Positions 34,728 through 46,330 of a DNA stretch of 64,000 nucleotides are shown piece by piece (within the stretch, counting starts at the first letter, position 1; each line of letters starts with the position of its first letter). The notes under the pieces are model-generated. The model was not told the DNA's origin and ran no database searches. It saw nothing but the letters and a program-made list of their open reading frames with translations. Both the position numbers and the translations under genes were made by a program. The stretch spans positions 40,541,131-40,605,130 of the forward strand of contig NC_065548.1 in NCBI RefSeq assembly GCF_022605725.1. Direction: 5' to 3'. Source of the DNA: Anthonomus grandis grandis (lineage: Eukaryota; Arthropoda; Insecta; Coleoptera; Curculionidae).

Positions 34728-37700
34728 ATGGCTGATAAAAAGCTAAGAGGCCTTATTGCTCAACGCGATAGTGCTGTTAGCCGCTTAGAAGAAATCAAAG
34801 TAGTTGCTGATAATGCCATTAATAATGTACGCCTTCATACACAGTTAAAAATTCGGGTCAAACACCTTGAAGGGATTGTTACTGAATTCAATAATCATCA
34901 CGCCTCCATTTTAAATATTGTCGCTCAGGGTGATGATGATGATTTGGCGAATCAACAGGCTATTCGCAAACATTTTGATGAAAATTTTTATTCAATCCAA
35001 GCAACTTGCTCTGAATTGTTTGATAATACTGATCAAGGGGCAGAAAGGGCAACCCCCAGTCATGTTAAATTACCTAAGCTGGAACTAAAAAAATTTAATG
35101 GCACTATAAAAAATTGGAAGACGTTTATTGACCTCTATGATTCTATTATTCACAATAATTCAAGTCTTTCCAATGTAGAAAAATTTACATATCTTTTAAA
35201 TTCCTTAGAAGGACCCCCCCTAAGCATTGTTCGGTGTACTCCTTTAACTGATAATAATTATAACATAGCTTATAATACATTGAAGGGTAGATATGAAAAT
35301 AATCGATTAATTTCGGTTAGTCACTGGCGTGAGATTGAAAAGACTGTGAAGCTTTCTGATGAGCATGATGCAAAATCTCTTCAAACCCTATTAGATACAT
35401 TTACTGAACACTTAACTGCAATTGAAAATATGGGTCACCCTGTCTCACAATGGGATTTCGTTTTATTTTACATGCTATTTGATCGCCTTGATTCAAGCAC
35501 AGCCACGAGGTTCGAACTTGAGTGTGGTAAATCTCTAGACGAAATTCAAAATAAACACAAACATTTTGAAATTTTATTAGACTTTCTTAAGAAGCAGTGT
35601 ATCGCATTAGATACCGTCTCAAGCTCTTTTAAAGATGTAAAGCCTAGTACTTCTAAATATATAAAACAAACAGCAATGCCAAAGAGAACTTTTGTTGTTA
35701 GTGCTGCGTCATGTTACTTTTGCCACAAAAATAATCACTCAATTTATAAATGTTCAGAATTCTTAAGTAAAAATTCCCACGAAAGATATAAAATTGCAAA
35801 AACTAATAAATGGTGCACCAATTGCTTAGGTTTAAAACATAACTCGTTTAATTGCTCATCTCGTCGCCGCTGCGAAAAATGCTCCAAGCCTCATCATACC
35901 CTTTTGCACCATGACACCTTTGAAGCTTCTCAGCCACCTGCCGTTGAGCAGGAATCTTCTACAAACTGTGAAAACAGATCTCAACCTGTTGCCTTGACCA
36001 ATATCAAACCATACAAAAATACTGAAAGCTCTGTTTTATTGGCCACGGCACAGATTCGGGTTCTGGATTCCCAGGGTCAATTTATCAATGCGCGAATCTT
36101 ATTGGACAGCGCAAGTCAAGTGAATTTTATTACAAACAAATTATGTAAACGTTTGGGCCTAGTCAAACGACCTCTTTCCCTGTTTGTTAAAGGTTTAGGT
36201 GACACTGTCTCAAATGTCTCTCATGAAGTCACATGCACCTTCACGCCTAAAGGTTTTACAAACCCCAAATTTTCTCTAGATTTTGCCATAATTCCAAAAA
36301 TATGCGAAAACCTTCCCTCTTCAGATTTACCCACAGATTGCTTCACTCAGTTTTCTCATCTCGAGCTGGCAGACGAAAGTTTTAATGTTTCGGGTCCTAT
36401 TGACATGTTGGTTGGAGGTGATGTTTTTGGTTTTCTTGTGAAGCAAGGCCAGATATCGCAGTCCATAGATAAGCCTGTCGCTCTAAATACTAAGTTAGGG
36501 TGGATAATTATGGGTCGTGTGCCTCACCAGGAATCTATTTCTCGCTCAATTCCTAATAGCCTTTGCGCTACTGTGGGCTTCACACTTATGGATATCGTTA
36601 AAAGATTTTGGCAACTGGAACAGATCCCTAATTACAGTCCTCATTCTCCTGATGAGGTTGCTGCAGAGGAATTTTTCCAGAGGACACATCCTCGAAATTC
36701 CTCAGGAAGATACGTTCTTCAACTTCCTTTCAAAAAATTGGAACTGCCAGTTTTTGAAAATACTCGAGATATTGCTCTGCGCAGATTTTATTCTCTTGAG
36801 CGGCGTCTGGAGTCTAATCCCGAGCTCCATGATGAATATCGCGCTTCTATGCAGGATTTTCTTGACACTGGACATATGGAAATCCTACCCTCAAATATAG
36901 ATATAAAAAACTCTTATTATATACCCCATCACTGTATTCTTCGTCCGGAAAGTTCAACCACGAAACTTCGTGTTGTTTTTGACGCCTCCGCGAAGGCCGC
37001 AAATAATATTTCTCTCAATGACACTTTGTTAGTCGGCCCCAAGCTTCAACAGGATATATTTCACTTGCTGTTAAAGTTTCGCATCCATGCTGTTGCATTC
37101 ACTGCTGATATTAAGCAGATGTTTCGACAAATTCTCATAGATCAACCCTGTAGAAATTTTCAAAGAATTTTATGGAGGTTTTCAAAGTCTGATCCTGTGA
37201 GAGACTATCAACTGAATACCGTAACCTACGGTGTAGCTTCTTCACCCTACCAAGCTATTAGAACTCTCACTCAACTTGCTAGGGATTATAAGTTTAAATT
37301 TCCTAGGGCATCTGAAGTCTTAGAGAATGAAATATTCGTGGATGACGTAGTTAGCGGTACTGATTCTATCGAATCAGCTCTTGCCCTTCAGCAAGAACTA
37401 ATTTCGTTGCTTTCTCTTGGTGGCTTTGAATTGCGAAAATGGGCGAGTAATACGCCTTTATTAATATCTCATTTAGACACCTCTTTGACACAGTTGAACC
37501 CCCTTTCCTTTGATAAAGAGACTGATTCCATAGTCAAGATTTTAGGCTTGCAATGGAATCCTCTTAGTGATTCTTTTGTCTTTAAAATAGAATCTATAGT
37601 AAAACCATGTACAAAAAGAAACATTTTATCTGATTTGGCTCGTATTTTTGACCCTTTAGGATTTCTTTCTCCTGTTACTGTCTCTTTGAAAATAATTATT

Positions 37701-39875
37701 CAACAATTATGGTCATCTGGACTAGACTGGGACCAACCTGCTCCTAACTCTATTAAAGAATACTGGTCTTTATTTAAAGAAGGTATTTCTACCCTATCGA
37801 GCCTTTTATTACCTCGAAAGATTATCCCTTCCCAGATGAAATTGTGTGAGATGCACGGCTTCTGCGATAGCTCGGAAAAGGCGTATGCCGCTGTGGTCTA
37901 TTTTCGCATAATTACTTATGATGATAACGTTCAGACGTATTTGCTATGTTCTAAGAGTAGAGTAGCTCCTCTTAAAACAACCTCGATTCCAAGGCTAGAG
38001 TTGTGCTCGGCTGTCTTATTGGCAGATTTAATGTCATCAGTTAAAGAAGCGCTTGCTCATTCTATAAATATTTCGTCATTGTTTGCATGGACTGATTCCA
38101 CTGTAGCTTTAAGCTGGATAAAGTCTTCTCCCCATAAATGGACTACTTTTGTAAGTAACCGCGTATCGTATATTCAGGAAAAATTATCTGCGGATTGCTG
38201 GGCTCATGTTAAGTCGGAAAATAATCCCGCTGACTGTGCAACCAGAGGTCTTCTTCCCTCCGAGTTACTTCACCTCAAAAAATGGTGGGCTGGACCAGAA
38301 TTCCTTACGTCTCATCTTACTGAATGGGTTAATGATCCCTGTATACTTGACGATAGTATAGACCTTGAAAAAAGAAGGATTGTTTTATTGACCTCGACTC
38401 CAGTAGTTAGCTTCTGGGATAATTTGATATCCAGATTCTCCTCTTTATCAAAGATTATTCGTATTGTTGCATATGTTTTACGTTTCTGTGCATATGTAAA
38501 GGCTCCAAAACTCGTTGACAATAAAGGTCATGTAACATTGGCAGAATTGGATAGAGCTCTCTTACTTTTAATCCGAGAAGTTCAGAAAGTTTCATTTGCT
38601 CAAGAAATGGCAGAACTTTCGAAATCCAATCCTAATCTAACAATATTACCGAAATATATTCGGAAGCTCTCTCCTTTTTTAGACAAGGATGGTGTTCTCA
38701 GGGTGGGCGGACGATTGAAGCACGCTTCACTTTCTTATAATCATAAACACCCCTGTCTATTGCCCAGTGATCATCGAATTACCTCTCTCATCATTGAACA
38801 AACTCACATTAAATATATGCACCCTGGTTTACAAACTACCCAATTCCTACTCAGTCAACGCTTTTGGATTCCTTCTTCAAGAAGAATTATTAAAAAGGTT
38901 TTGTCTTCCTGCATGCGTTGCTTTAGGTGTAACCCTTCATCACAAATTCCTCTTATGGGTGATTTACCGTCCTTCAGAGTAAATCAAGTAAAATGTTTCA
39001 CCAAAAGTGGTGTGGATTTTGGAGGGCCATACTTAATCACTATGGGCAAGCATCGTGGCAGCAAAACTTGTAAGGCTTATATTTGCCTTTTTGTCTGCTT
39101 GTGCACAAAGGCTCTTCACCTGGAACTGGTTACAGAGCTATCAAGCGATGCCTTTCTGGCCGCATTAAGGCGCTTTGTTTCTCGCCGAGGTCGTGTCACA
39201 GACATGTTTAGCGATTGTGGGACGAATTTTGTGGGTGCGTCAAAAGAGTTGATGCAAAATATGCGTAATGCATCGATCCACGAAGGCATAGTGTGGCATT
39301 TCAACCCCCCTTCAGCCCCAAATTTTGGTGGAATTTGGGAAGCTGGAATTAAGGCCGTAAAGGGCCATCTACATCGCGTAGTTGGTTCGCACATCCTCAC
39401 CTATGAGGAGTTTAATACTGTCTTGACCTCAATAGAGGCAATCCTAAACTCTCGACCTCTCTGTTCATTAAGTAGCGACCCTAATGACTTAAACCCTTTG
39501 ACCCCTAGTCATTTTTTGAATTTTGAACCCTTAAATACCTTCGTTGAATCCGACCTAACAGAGATTAAATTGGGTCGTCTTTCGCGCTGGTAACTTATTC
39601 AACGTATTCACCAGGATTTTTGGAAGAGGTGGCATAATGAATATTTACACACCCTTAATCAGAGGTCAAAGTGGTATGATACAAGTAAAGCCATTGAAGT
39701 TGATTCGTTGGTATTAATAAAGGAGGATAATGCTCCACCCCTTTCGTGGTTGTTGGGTCGTGTAATAGAATGTTTTCCAGGCAGGGATGGCATTACGCGT
39801 GTTGTAGCGGTAAAGACGCATAAGGGGATACTGCGCCGTCCTGTCTCGAAGTTATGTTCATTACCGAACAATTAG
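34728..39875 (+). pseudogene. BEL/Pao polyprotein, one internal stop
   Basis: The frame opens at 34653, but the ATG at 34728 (MADKKLRGL) is the likelier start because it begins the conserved coiled coil. Counting from 34653: DUF1759-type Gag from ~130 (LPKLELKKFNG); zinc-knuckle region ~353-410 (CYFCHKNNH, WCTNCLGLKHN, CEKCSKPHH); aspartic protease ~483 (LLDSASQVNFI, Ser-Ala after Asp); RT ~770-900 (RVVFDASAK, FTADIKQMFRQ, FVDDVVSG active site); RNase H ~1069 (GFCDSSEKAYA); integrase zinc finger ~1389 (HPGLQTTQFLL, CMRC); catalytic D, D, E at ~1455 (GVDFGGPY), ~1516 (SDCGTNF) and ~1562 (GIWEAGIKAVK). A TAA at 39591-39593 stands where related proteins read Gln; the frame then continues to the natural stop at 39873 with RIHQDFWKRWHNEYL. 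Readthrough would give about 1715 residues. Confidence 0.95.
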
Positions 39876-39977
39876 TTTTTCCTGCGGAAAATTTATATTT
39901 CGCGTTAGAATTCATGCTTTTTTTAATTTTTGCTCTTTTTTTTTACTTAAAATGTGGGACATTTTAGGTGGGCGGTA

Positions 39978-40473
39978 TGTTCCGTCAAAGCGGAATGATT
40001 ACTTATTTATATATATATTTTTTTCTTTATTAGGTCTTGTGTTTAAATATAATTAACATGAGCTTTATTGGTTTTAAATTCTAATCTTATTCTAATTACT
40101 TTCGCGGCCTTTTATCGCGTCATAGTGAGACAGCCTTATTCTTTGACCGAGAAGAGTCGCACGCATCACCAGGTAGTACTGCACCGAATTTGATGCAGTC
40201 AGGAGAAGCGCATAAACCTTGAACAAAATAGGTTGCTCTCAATATACACACATATTTTTCGCGAGTGAATTCCAAAGACATTAAGTGCCGGCACGTCTTT
40301 AAGCAAAACAACCCTCCGGAGGTGAACCTGTGGGACAAGCAGTTTGAATTGGATAGAAAAAGAAGCGACAGCAAGGTAGGCCACCACTTTAATAGGGTTG
40401 TCTTAACCGTCGTTATATTTCATTCCACCTATAAAAATACAGTCCACTATTCTAATTTTATATTTCTCCAACA
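39978..40473 (+). repeat. BEL 3' LTR (496 bp)
   Basis: Matches the 5' LTR except for A at 39998. The purine-rich AGGTGGGCGGTA just before it is the likely polypurine tract. Confidence 0.95.
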
Positions 40474-40478
40474 CATAC
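40474..40478. repeat. BEL target site duplication CATAC, right copy
   Basis: Same five bases as 33121-33125. Confidence 0.9.
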
Positions 40479-40549
40479 TACATTACAAAAAGCCGCTTAA
40501 GTAATTGCTTCAATCAAAATTGAAATTGGTTAGCGAGCTGTTGCTATTG

Positions 40550-41470
40550 GATATTACATACGCAGCGGTTCGCAAAGTGTACCAACGCTATGAGACTGAA
40601 TCCTTTCATAGGCGACCTGGAACAGGCAGCAACCGCTTCGTGATGACCGCTTTATTGTTTCAACAACATTAAGAAATAGTCACCTTAACGCCGATCAAAT
40701 GCAACGACTTCGTGAGGTACGAGGAGTGGCACAGTAAAACGAAAACTGCAGAAAAATAACCTGACCCCTAAACCACATGCGATTATTATAAAACTTATTT
40801 GCTACTGCTTAGCGATAAGCAGGCCTAAATTTTACAAAGGATCATCTCTGTTGGACTTTGGAAAAATGGTGATCTTAGCTGTTATCAGATAAGACCAGAA
40901 TATGCCTCCATGGTAGCTACCGAAAAAGGAAAGTGTACCGAAGATTAAGAGAGTGATTGCTATTTTGAAGAGCAAAGTGATGGAGGTGGTTCCTGCGTGA
41001 TCTTGGGTGCAATATCTATAGGAGTACAACCGACTCTGAGTTTATTCATAAGGGTGACCGTATTCACGAAACAAGAGTTTTAATGGCTGCTAGATAAATC
41101 GAGGAGATTTTAGCAATTCATGTGGTGCCTTACGTCGACTACGTTAAAAACGAAATTACCTTTATGCATGACAATGCGAGGCCACACACCGGAAGAATCG
41201 TGCATCGTGAAGATTATATTGCAGAAGTCAGATTTAGGGTTATGTAGTGACCGCCAGCACTAACCTAAATTTGACTGAGCATTCATGGCATCTAAAACAA
41301 AAAATTCGAGATCGACTTTATACACCAAACTCGATCTCAGAGCTTATTTTTACAGTAGAAGAAAAGTGGCTTAACATCCCACAAGAAAAATAGCAAGTTG
41401 ATTAATTCTATGCTCTATCATAGAAGAGGGTTACTAAGGCAAGAGGAAGTCATACCCATTATAAAAAATT
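40550..41470 (+). pseudogene. Tc1-like transposase pseudogene
   Basis: Frames in order: AVRKVYQRYETESFHRRPG (second HTH and GRP-like linker), a region matching NRHLTA..., WTLEKW then LLSDKTRICLHGS (first catalytic Asp; family TDESRF.L.GSDGR), RKVYRRL, GGGSCVILGAIS, IEEILAIHVVPYVDYV, ITFMHDNARPHTGRIV (second Asp, intact), and after a degraded WPA.SPDLN.IEH, INSMLYHRRGLL at the C-terminus. Frame changes and stops are frequent. It adjoins the BEL right end; its start is lost in the first 80 bp after 40478. Confidence 0.8.
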
Positions 41471-42520
41471 AAGTGTTAAGTTTTAAATTGTCACTAAACT
41501 TATTTATGTTGAAAATAAAAAAGCTTAATATGCTTAATGCAATTATTTCACTATGTTAAACATAGGTAGTGGAAATAAGTTTTCATAAATATATACTCAC
41601 AATAAAGCATATTAAATTGTCATTCGAATAGCATATTTCTTTTTTGATATTTTTTTTAAATATAGTCAAAATAAAAAAATTACAGTGGGCTGATTTATAT
41701 GCACATAAGTTTATATCGTAAAATCTGTATTATTAAGAAAATTGTACGTATGCGCGGTCACATAAAAAAATAAACTGTATAGTTTAGAAAATCAGCAAAC
41801 CGAACTTTGTTTATTTCTTTGCTTTTAACAATGCAAAGAAATGAAGCTTAGTACATGATGTAACAGACTAACGAGGTATATAGGCTTTAGTCATTAAGCA
41901 AGCTTGTAGCTGTATATTTTACCAAATACATTAATAATCACAACTAACAAGTTAGTATAAATCACTTATAATAATTCTCGCAATTATATCTACGTTACTC
42001 TAACTATCTGCTAAACGATCGATTTTCATTCGGATTGTCCGCTATAATTTACTAAACTTTTGTAACTTTTAGAATTTATGAAACTTAAGGCCAACTAATT
42101 TCCAGTAACCGTCTTAGAAATAGCTGCAAAAGAATTTTAGTTAATGATTAGCTCTTAAGATAGAGAAGTTAAAAAGTAATAAATCCTTTACTTAGCAATA
42201 TTGATTATAGTTTAGGATATAAAAATAAATGTTGTATTTGAATAGAAAGAGATGGAAAAGATAAATAACGTCTTATTTAAGTTTTATTTTCAAACTTTTG
42301 TTAATTATCTTTAAATTGGATACTATATGAAATAGAAAGAAAGAAGAAAGGAAATGTACTATATTACGTAAGAATAATCTTGTGTACAAGCATCCTACAA
42401 GCCAAAAAAACAAAACAAAAATACAATTTCAAAAATTGACAAAACAATGAACAAAATTTAAGACAAGAAGACAAAACTTTTGGAAGATACTTGAATTAAA
42501 GATAATTAAATAAAACATTC
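41471..42520. other. AT-rich spacer
   Basis: No gene, hairpin or repeat of note was found. Confidence 0.5.
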
Positions 42521-42525
42521 AATTA

Positions 42526-43547
42526 CTAAATTAAGGTAAACTTGTTGACAAAACTAGAGAAGAAAAAAGGAAAAAAAAACTTTGGAAAACTAGGAACTTG
42601 CAGCACTTTATTTTGCAAGAGGGAATTTTCGTCAAACATCAGACCCTGAACATCGCACTTAAACCCCATAATAGACGTCTTTCTTACATCAAATACGAGC
42701 CTGTTGGAAGCACACCACCCTGATAAAATCTGAAGGTCTTTAAGGATACAAGGATAAGTCTTAATATAATCAGAATTTTTACGGCTCCATAGTATGATGG
42801 TATCATCAGCAAACTGAACCACCTTGCCCTGCAGTTTCAATGAACTCAAGTCATCCACATACAGTAAAAATAACGGTGGTCCCAACACTGAACCCTGGGG
42901 AATGCCGCATTTTAGGGATCTAGAAGCAGACAAACGCCCTGACACTGTAACCTTCTGAGTACGATTTGATAGATAGGACTCAGCCATTGCAACGCTACGC
43001 CCCTAAAACCATATTTATCGAGCTTAGATAACAGTATTCCATGATCCACACAGTCAAATGCTTTGGATAGATGACAAAACACTGCCGCCGATATCTCTCC
43101 AGAATTCAAGGACACATAGACGCTCTCCAAAAAGCTAAAAATAGCATCATGAGTCCCTTTACCGGCTTGAAATCCAAACTGATTTGCAGATAAAATGCCA
43201 TTATGATGTAAAAAGGACAAAATTCTGCTTTTTGCAAGTTTTTCAACTATCTTAGAGAGGGTAGACAAAATAGAAAAGGGACGGAAATTACAAGGCTGAT
43301 CCAAATCTCCACCCTTATGAAGAGGGATAACCACTGCCTCTTTTAAACATGAAGGAAAAATGCCAATATGTAAAGAATTGTTTATGGCAGAAACTAAAGC
43401 ATTTAAGGCTGAATTAGGCAAAAAGAGTAACAACCTCGAAGATATCCCATCAGCTCCAGATGATTTATGGTTTTTTAGGCGTTTTATTTCATTTTTTACT
43501 TTGGTAAGATCGACAAGATGAAAGAAAAATGAATGCTCAACCGACAC
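42526..43547 (-). pseudogene. Non-LTR reverse transcriptase, frameshifted
   Basis: The first frame (43547-42912) carries the start of the RT domain: KSSGADGISSRLL, LKEAVVIPLHKGGD, NFRPFSILSTLSKIVEK, NQFGFQAGKGTHDAI and LSKAFDCVDHGILLSKL (motif A). After a shift near 42990, the second frame (42987-42526) carries SYLSNRTQKVTV, CGIPQGSVLGPPLFLLYVDDL and VVQFADDTIILWS (active site intact). Both flanks are truncated: no endonuclease lies upstream and the thumb is missing. In detail it resembles the relic at 8344-8800 (YGFRG, IILWS-type text), so the two may share a family. Confidence 0.85.
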
Positions 43548-43559
43548 TTGGTGAAGATA

Positions 43560-44215
43560 TTAATATAAGGGATCAATGTTACTACGAATGCCCTTGAGCA
43601 AGATTACAATACAAAAGAATACAAAACAAAATTTTAGTTTACCGAATTTTTCTAAGAAACAAGATCATTAATACATCGGTTCTACTACTAACTTAGCATA
43701 ATTTGGATTAAAAATGATAAAAGGAGATCATACGTAAATTAGTTATTTTAGATGTGGAAATGAACGACCTGAATATCTTAAGGCAGCTATTAAGATTTGT
43801 TTGGAGATCATTTTGGCTCACATATCTTGTACTTATAATATTAATATAATAATGAATGGCTCAAGCTACTATAGATTAATACTTATGTTCATTTTGTGGG
43901 CAGAGTCTATAAAATTAGGCAAATCTAATTGGAGATTAACGAATAGTACTTTCATAAATCTTAATCAAATATTATTTTAGATTTTAGATATGTTTTATTT
44001 TTTAGTTTTATTTGTAAATTTTCAAGCTTAACAAATTTTAATTTTTAGTCATCCAAACTTTAAAAAAAAATTAAACCACTCACAATAAATTTTATTCCTA
44101 ATAAATGAAACTAAAAAAATAAATGAGATCTTTGTTAATATTATTCTAAATTGATTGTGAAATAGTCAATACTAGTACTAGTAGTAGTTTGAAGTTCATA
44201 CTTATCACAGGAGTG
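43560..44215. other. AT-rich spacer
   Basis: Nothing recognisable before the Penelope-like element. Confidence 0.5.
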
Positions 44216-44221
44216 GACGGT

Positions 44222-44270
44222 CACGCAAGGTTGTGGTCCACAATAAAATGCATCTTTAAACTAATGTATT
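44222..44270. repeat. Left arm of inverted repeat flanking PLE
   Basis: CACGCAAGGTTGT, CCACAATAAAATG and TCTTTAAACTAATGTA lie in the same order as in the reverse complement of 45691-45747, with small gaps. Confidence 0.75.
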
Positions 44271-44276
44271 ATGCAT

Positions 44277-45134
44277 TCCGAATATTGTCATAGACATTAT
44301 CAGATACAGAACTATATAAAGGAACTCTTGTTAACCAGGAATAATAATAAAATCGAATTCGATATATACAGGAAACCATCCACAACTGACAACATCATAC
44401 AATTCACTTCTAATTCACCACATACCCACAAGTTTGCTTCATTTAACTCTTTATTATATAGGATGTTTACCCTTCCTCTATCCAAAGAATCTTTTTATAA
44501 AGAATTTAACATAATAAAGCAGCTTGCAGTTAATAACGGTTTTCCACTTTCTACCATAAATAAACTTTTTTTCGTATACATGAATAAATATAAATTCTCC
44601 TACCACATCTTACACTCCAATTCTTTAAATCTTAACAAATTCAGATCTTTAACATTTTTTGGTTCAATATCTCTCCAACTTGCAAAACTCTTTAAAAATA
44701 ATCTTAATCTTTCAATAGCTTTTAAAACTACAAACACTTTGAAAAAGCACTTGATAAACACAAAGGATAAAATGGAGCAAACTTTAAAATCTGGGGTGTA
44801 TTCTTTGAATTGTGGTGAGTGTTCCGCTGTGTATGTTGGTCAGTCTGGTAGAAGAATTTCCACTAGGGTAAAAGAACATATAAGTCTTTTCAACAATTGT
44901 AAGGACACCGATATTCAAGAAACAAAGTCAGCCTTTGCAAATCACCTTTTATCGACTGGTCATAACTTTTCGGTGTCGGATGATGTAACTATATTACATA
45001 AGTGTGGAAAGGGTAAAAAACTAGATCTCCTCGAAAAGCTGGAGATTACAAGAGCTAAAAGAAGCCCAATATTAAATTGTGTCAATGATATCTTCAATTT
45101 CGAACCTAATCTAATTTTTAATAATCTCCAATAA
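44277..45134 (+). CDS. Penelope-like RT tail plus GIY-YIG endonuclease (5' truncated)
   Basis: About 285 residues are open. The beginning has the end of a PLE reverse transcriptase: LLLTRNNNKIEFDIYRKPS, then FTSNSPHTHKFASFNSL and YRMFTLPLS, NNGFPLSTINKL. From residue ~175 a GIY-YIG nuclease follows: GVYSLNCGECSAVYVGQSGR, then RISTRVKEH and, further on, FANHLLSTGHNF and LLEKLEITRAK. The two-tyrosine core and the Arg on the following helix are present, so the nuclease looks intact; a Cys pair (C..C) sits in the loop as in PLEs. The RT catalytic core (YVDD) is missing because of 5' truncation near 44280. In PLEs the nuclease nicks DNA to prime reverse transcription. Confidence 0.85.
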   Translation, partial: SEYCHRHYQIQNYIKELLLTRNNNKIEFDIYRKPSTTDNIIQFTSNSPHTHKFASFNSLLYRMFTLPLSKESFYKEFNIIKQLAVNNGFPLSTINKLFFVYMNKYKFSYHILHSNSLNLNKFRSLTFFGSISLQLAKLFKNNLNLSIAFKTTNTLKKHLINTKDKMEQTLKSGVYSLNCGECSAVYVGQSGRRISTRVKEHISLFNNCKDTDIQETKSAFANHLLSTGHNFSVSDDVTILHKCGKGKKLDLLEKLEITRAKRSPILNCVNDIFNFEPNLIFNNLQ

Positions 45135-45184
45135 AAAAAAATTTTAATCTTGTCTCATATAACGTAATTACTCGCATGCTACAT

Positions 45185-45265
45185 CATTACCCCGGTTTGG
45201 CGATAAGTTATATGCTTCGGACTTTAGATCCAATGGTCTCTGGTTCGATCCCTAAGTCTTTTGAA
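45185..45265 (+). other. tRNA-like segment with Pol III B-box
   Basis: TGGCGATAAGTTA resembles an A box. GGACTTTAGATCC could form an anticodon arm (loop CTTTAGA). GGTTCGATCCC matches a B box. The acceptor and T stems pair poorly, so this is more likely a tRNA-derived remnant in the PLE tail than a working tRNA. Confidence 0.35.
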
Positions 45266-45530
45266 AAACCTTTTTGTATATTTTTTCTTTCATAATTGTA
45301 TTTGTTTTCATTCTTTATAAAATAATATGTAAAGAATTTACTGGATGTGATATTTGGCGTTTTATAATTCATATTTTAGTCAATAACGATACACGATGGT
45401 ATAAACTTATTTTATTTTTATGTTAGTGTGAGTCAGTATGCAGTTTTTTGTATTTATATATTATTATAGGTATGTCTTTTCTGTTAATTAGCGTTCTGCT
45501 CCATATTATTTAATTTTGTTAATTTTACTT

Positions 45531-45569
45531 AGGTCTGATGATGCCCTAATGCGGCGAAACGCGTAACCT
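45531..45569 (+). ncRNA. Hammerhead ribozyme (minimal, type I) in PLE tail
   Basis: All hammerhead parts are present: stem I AGGT (45531-45534) with ACCT (45566-45569); core CTGATGA (45535-45541); stem II GCC/GGC around CTAATGC; GAAA (45556-45559); a very short palindromic stem III (ACGCGT, 45559-45564); and GTA as the NUH cleavage triplet, cutting after 45565. A single unpaired T separates the core from stem II. Minimal hammerheads with tiny stem III are established features of Penelope-like elements and are thought to act as dimers. Confidence 0.75.
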
Positions 45570-45690
45570 TTAAATAGACGCTTGATTATGAGACTTGGAC
45601 TTTGAGTTTACTTTCTCCTCCCCTTTATTTAAAGGAAATCACAGTTTAGCCTTCATCAGATACAAAATTGTACATTAGTTGAATTACATA

Positions 45691-45747
45691 GTACATTAGT
45701 TTAAAGATATTTTCCATTTTATTGTGGAAAGAACGACAACCTTGCGT
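45691..45747. repeat. Right arm of inverted repeat flanking PLE
   Basis: Reverse complement of 44222-44270 with small insertions. GCGTAACCTTTAA at 45744-45756 also repeats the ribozyme cleavage flank at 45561-45573 in direct order. Confidence 0.75.
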
Positions 45748-45756
45748 AACCTTTAA

Positions 45757-46060
45757 TCAATATTATTTGAATATCCACTTACTTTAATAATCCTCCAAAT
45801 ATGCCTTTTCAAATTAAGGAACTTTTTATATTAAAAAATTTCAGGTCAAAAATTAAAGCAACGATAATTGCTCTTAATTTTCCGCTAAAAAATCTGCTTT
45901 TCTGTTATAAAATTAGTGAAAGAAATATTGCCTCTAGTTAATAAATGGAGGTCTGTGGGTTTCCAGATTTCTCTTAGTCTTTAAGTCTTAAAGACCATTG
46001 GCATTTATGTGCTTAAAAAAAGAAGTTGTAATGTAAATGAGCCAATTTAGCTCAATATTT
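45757..46060. other. Short AT-rich spacer
   Basis: No feature seen. Confidence 0.5.
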
Positions 46061-46064
46061 ATAT

Positions 46065-46330
46065 TGCCAATTTTATCTAAAATCCTTGACAACTGCATTA
46101 CTGAAAAAATTTCGGAAAAAATTAGTATAAAACAGCCTACTACCTAATTATAAATTTGGCATTGAGTCAGGACCATGATATAATAAATACTGCTTCTGAT
46201 ATAATAAAAATAGAGTATCATATTTTCTATATGATCAATTTGAAAATAAGATATGTAATTACCAACTTTATGGCGTTAAAATATGGTCAATATAGTTATC
46301 ATTAAATACAAATAATTAAGTATTACTAAC
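46065..46330 (+). pseudogene. Non-LTR RT fragment
   Basis: The frame ILPILSKILDNCITEKISEK, then after a shift NSLLPNYKFGIESG, matches the RT stretch that reads (S)LLP.LSKI.E......... L...QFGFR.GH in Jockey/I-type elements. A degraded continuation may include NYQLYGVKIWSI. No catalytic motif survives. Confidence 0.55.

Larger units (their letters stand above)
33126..40473 (+). mobile_element. Full-length BEL/Pao LTR retrotransposon
   Basis: This 7348 bp element has two 496 bp LTRs (TGTTCC...CAACA), a 5 bp target duplication, a ~1 kb leader, and one Gag-Pro-RT-RNaseH-IN polyprotein. The LTRs differ at a single base by eye (G at 33146, A at 39998), so insertion was recent. One in-frame stop near the end of the integrase is the only defect I see. 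No env gene. It landed between decayed mariner-like and Tc1-like transposase sequence. Confidence 0.95.
44222..45756 (+). mobile_element. 5'-truncated Penelope-like element with inverted flank and ribozyme
   Basis: The GIY-YIG-bearing frame (44277-45134) is followed by a ~600 bp tail holding a hammerhead fold. About 50 bp at 44222-44270 reappears inverted at 45691-45747 (CGCAAGGTTGT, CCACAATAAAATG, TCTTTAAACTAATGTA). Penelope-like elements are known for such terminal copies in direct or inverted order. Most of the RT is missing, as is common for truncated insertions. Confidence 0.75.

Noticed and set aside
45653..45659. Second CTGATGA core on the minus strand of the PLE tail
   Set aside because: No GAAA with a closing stem II follows on that strand, so no hammerhead can be drawn.
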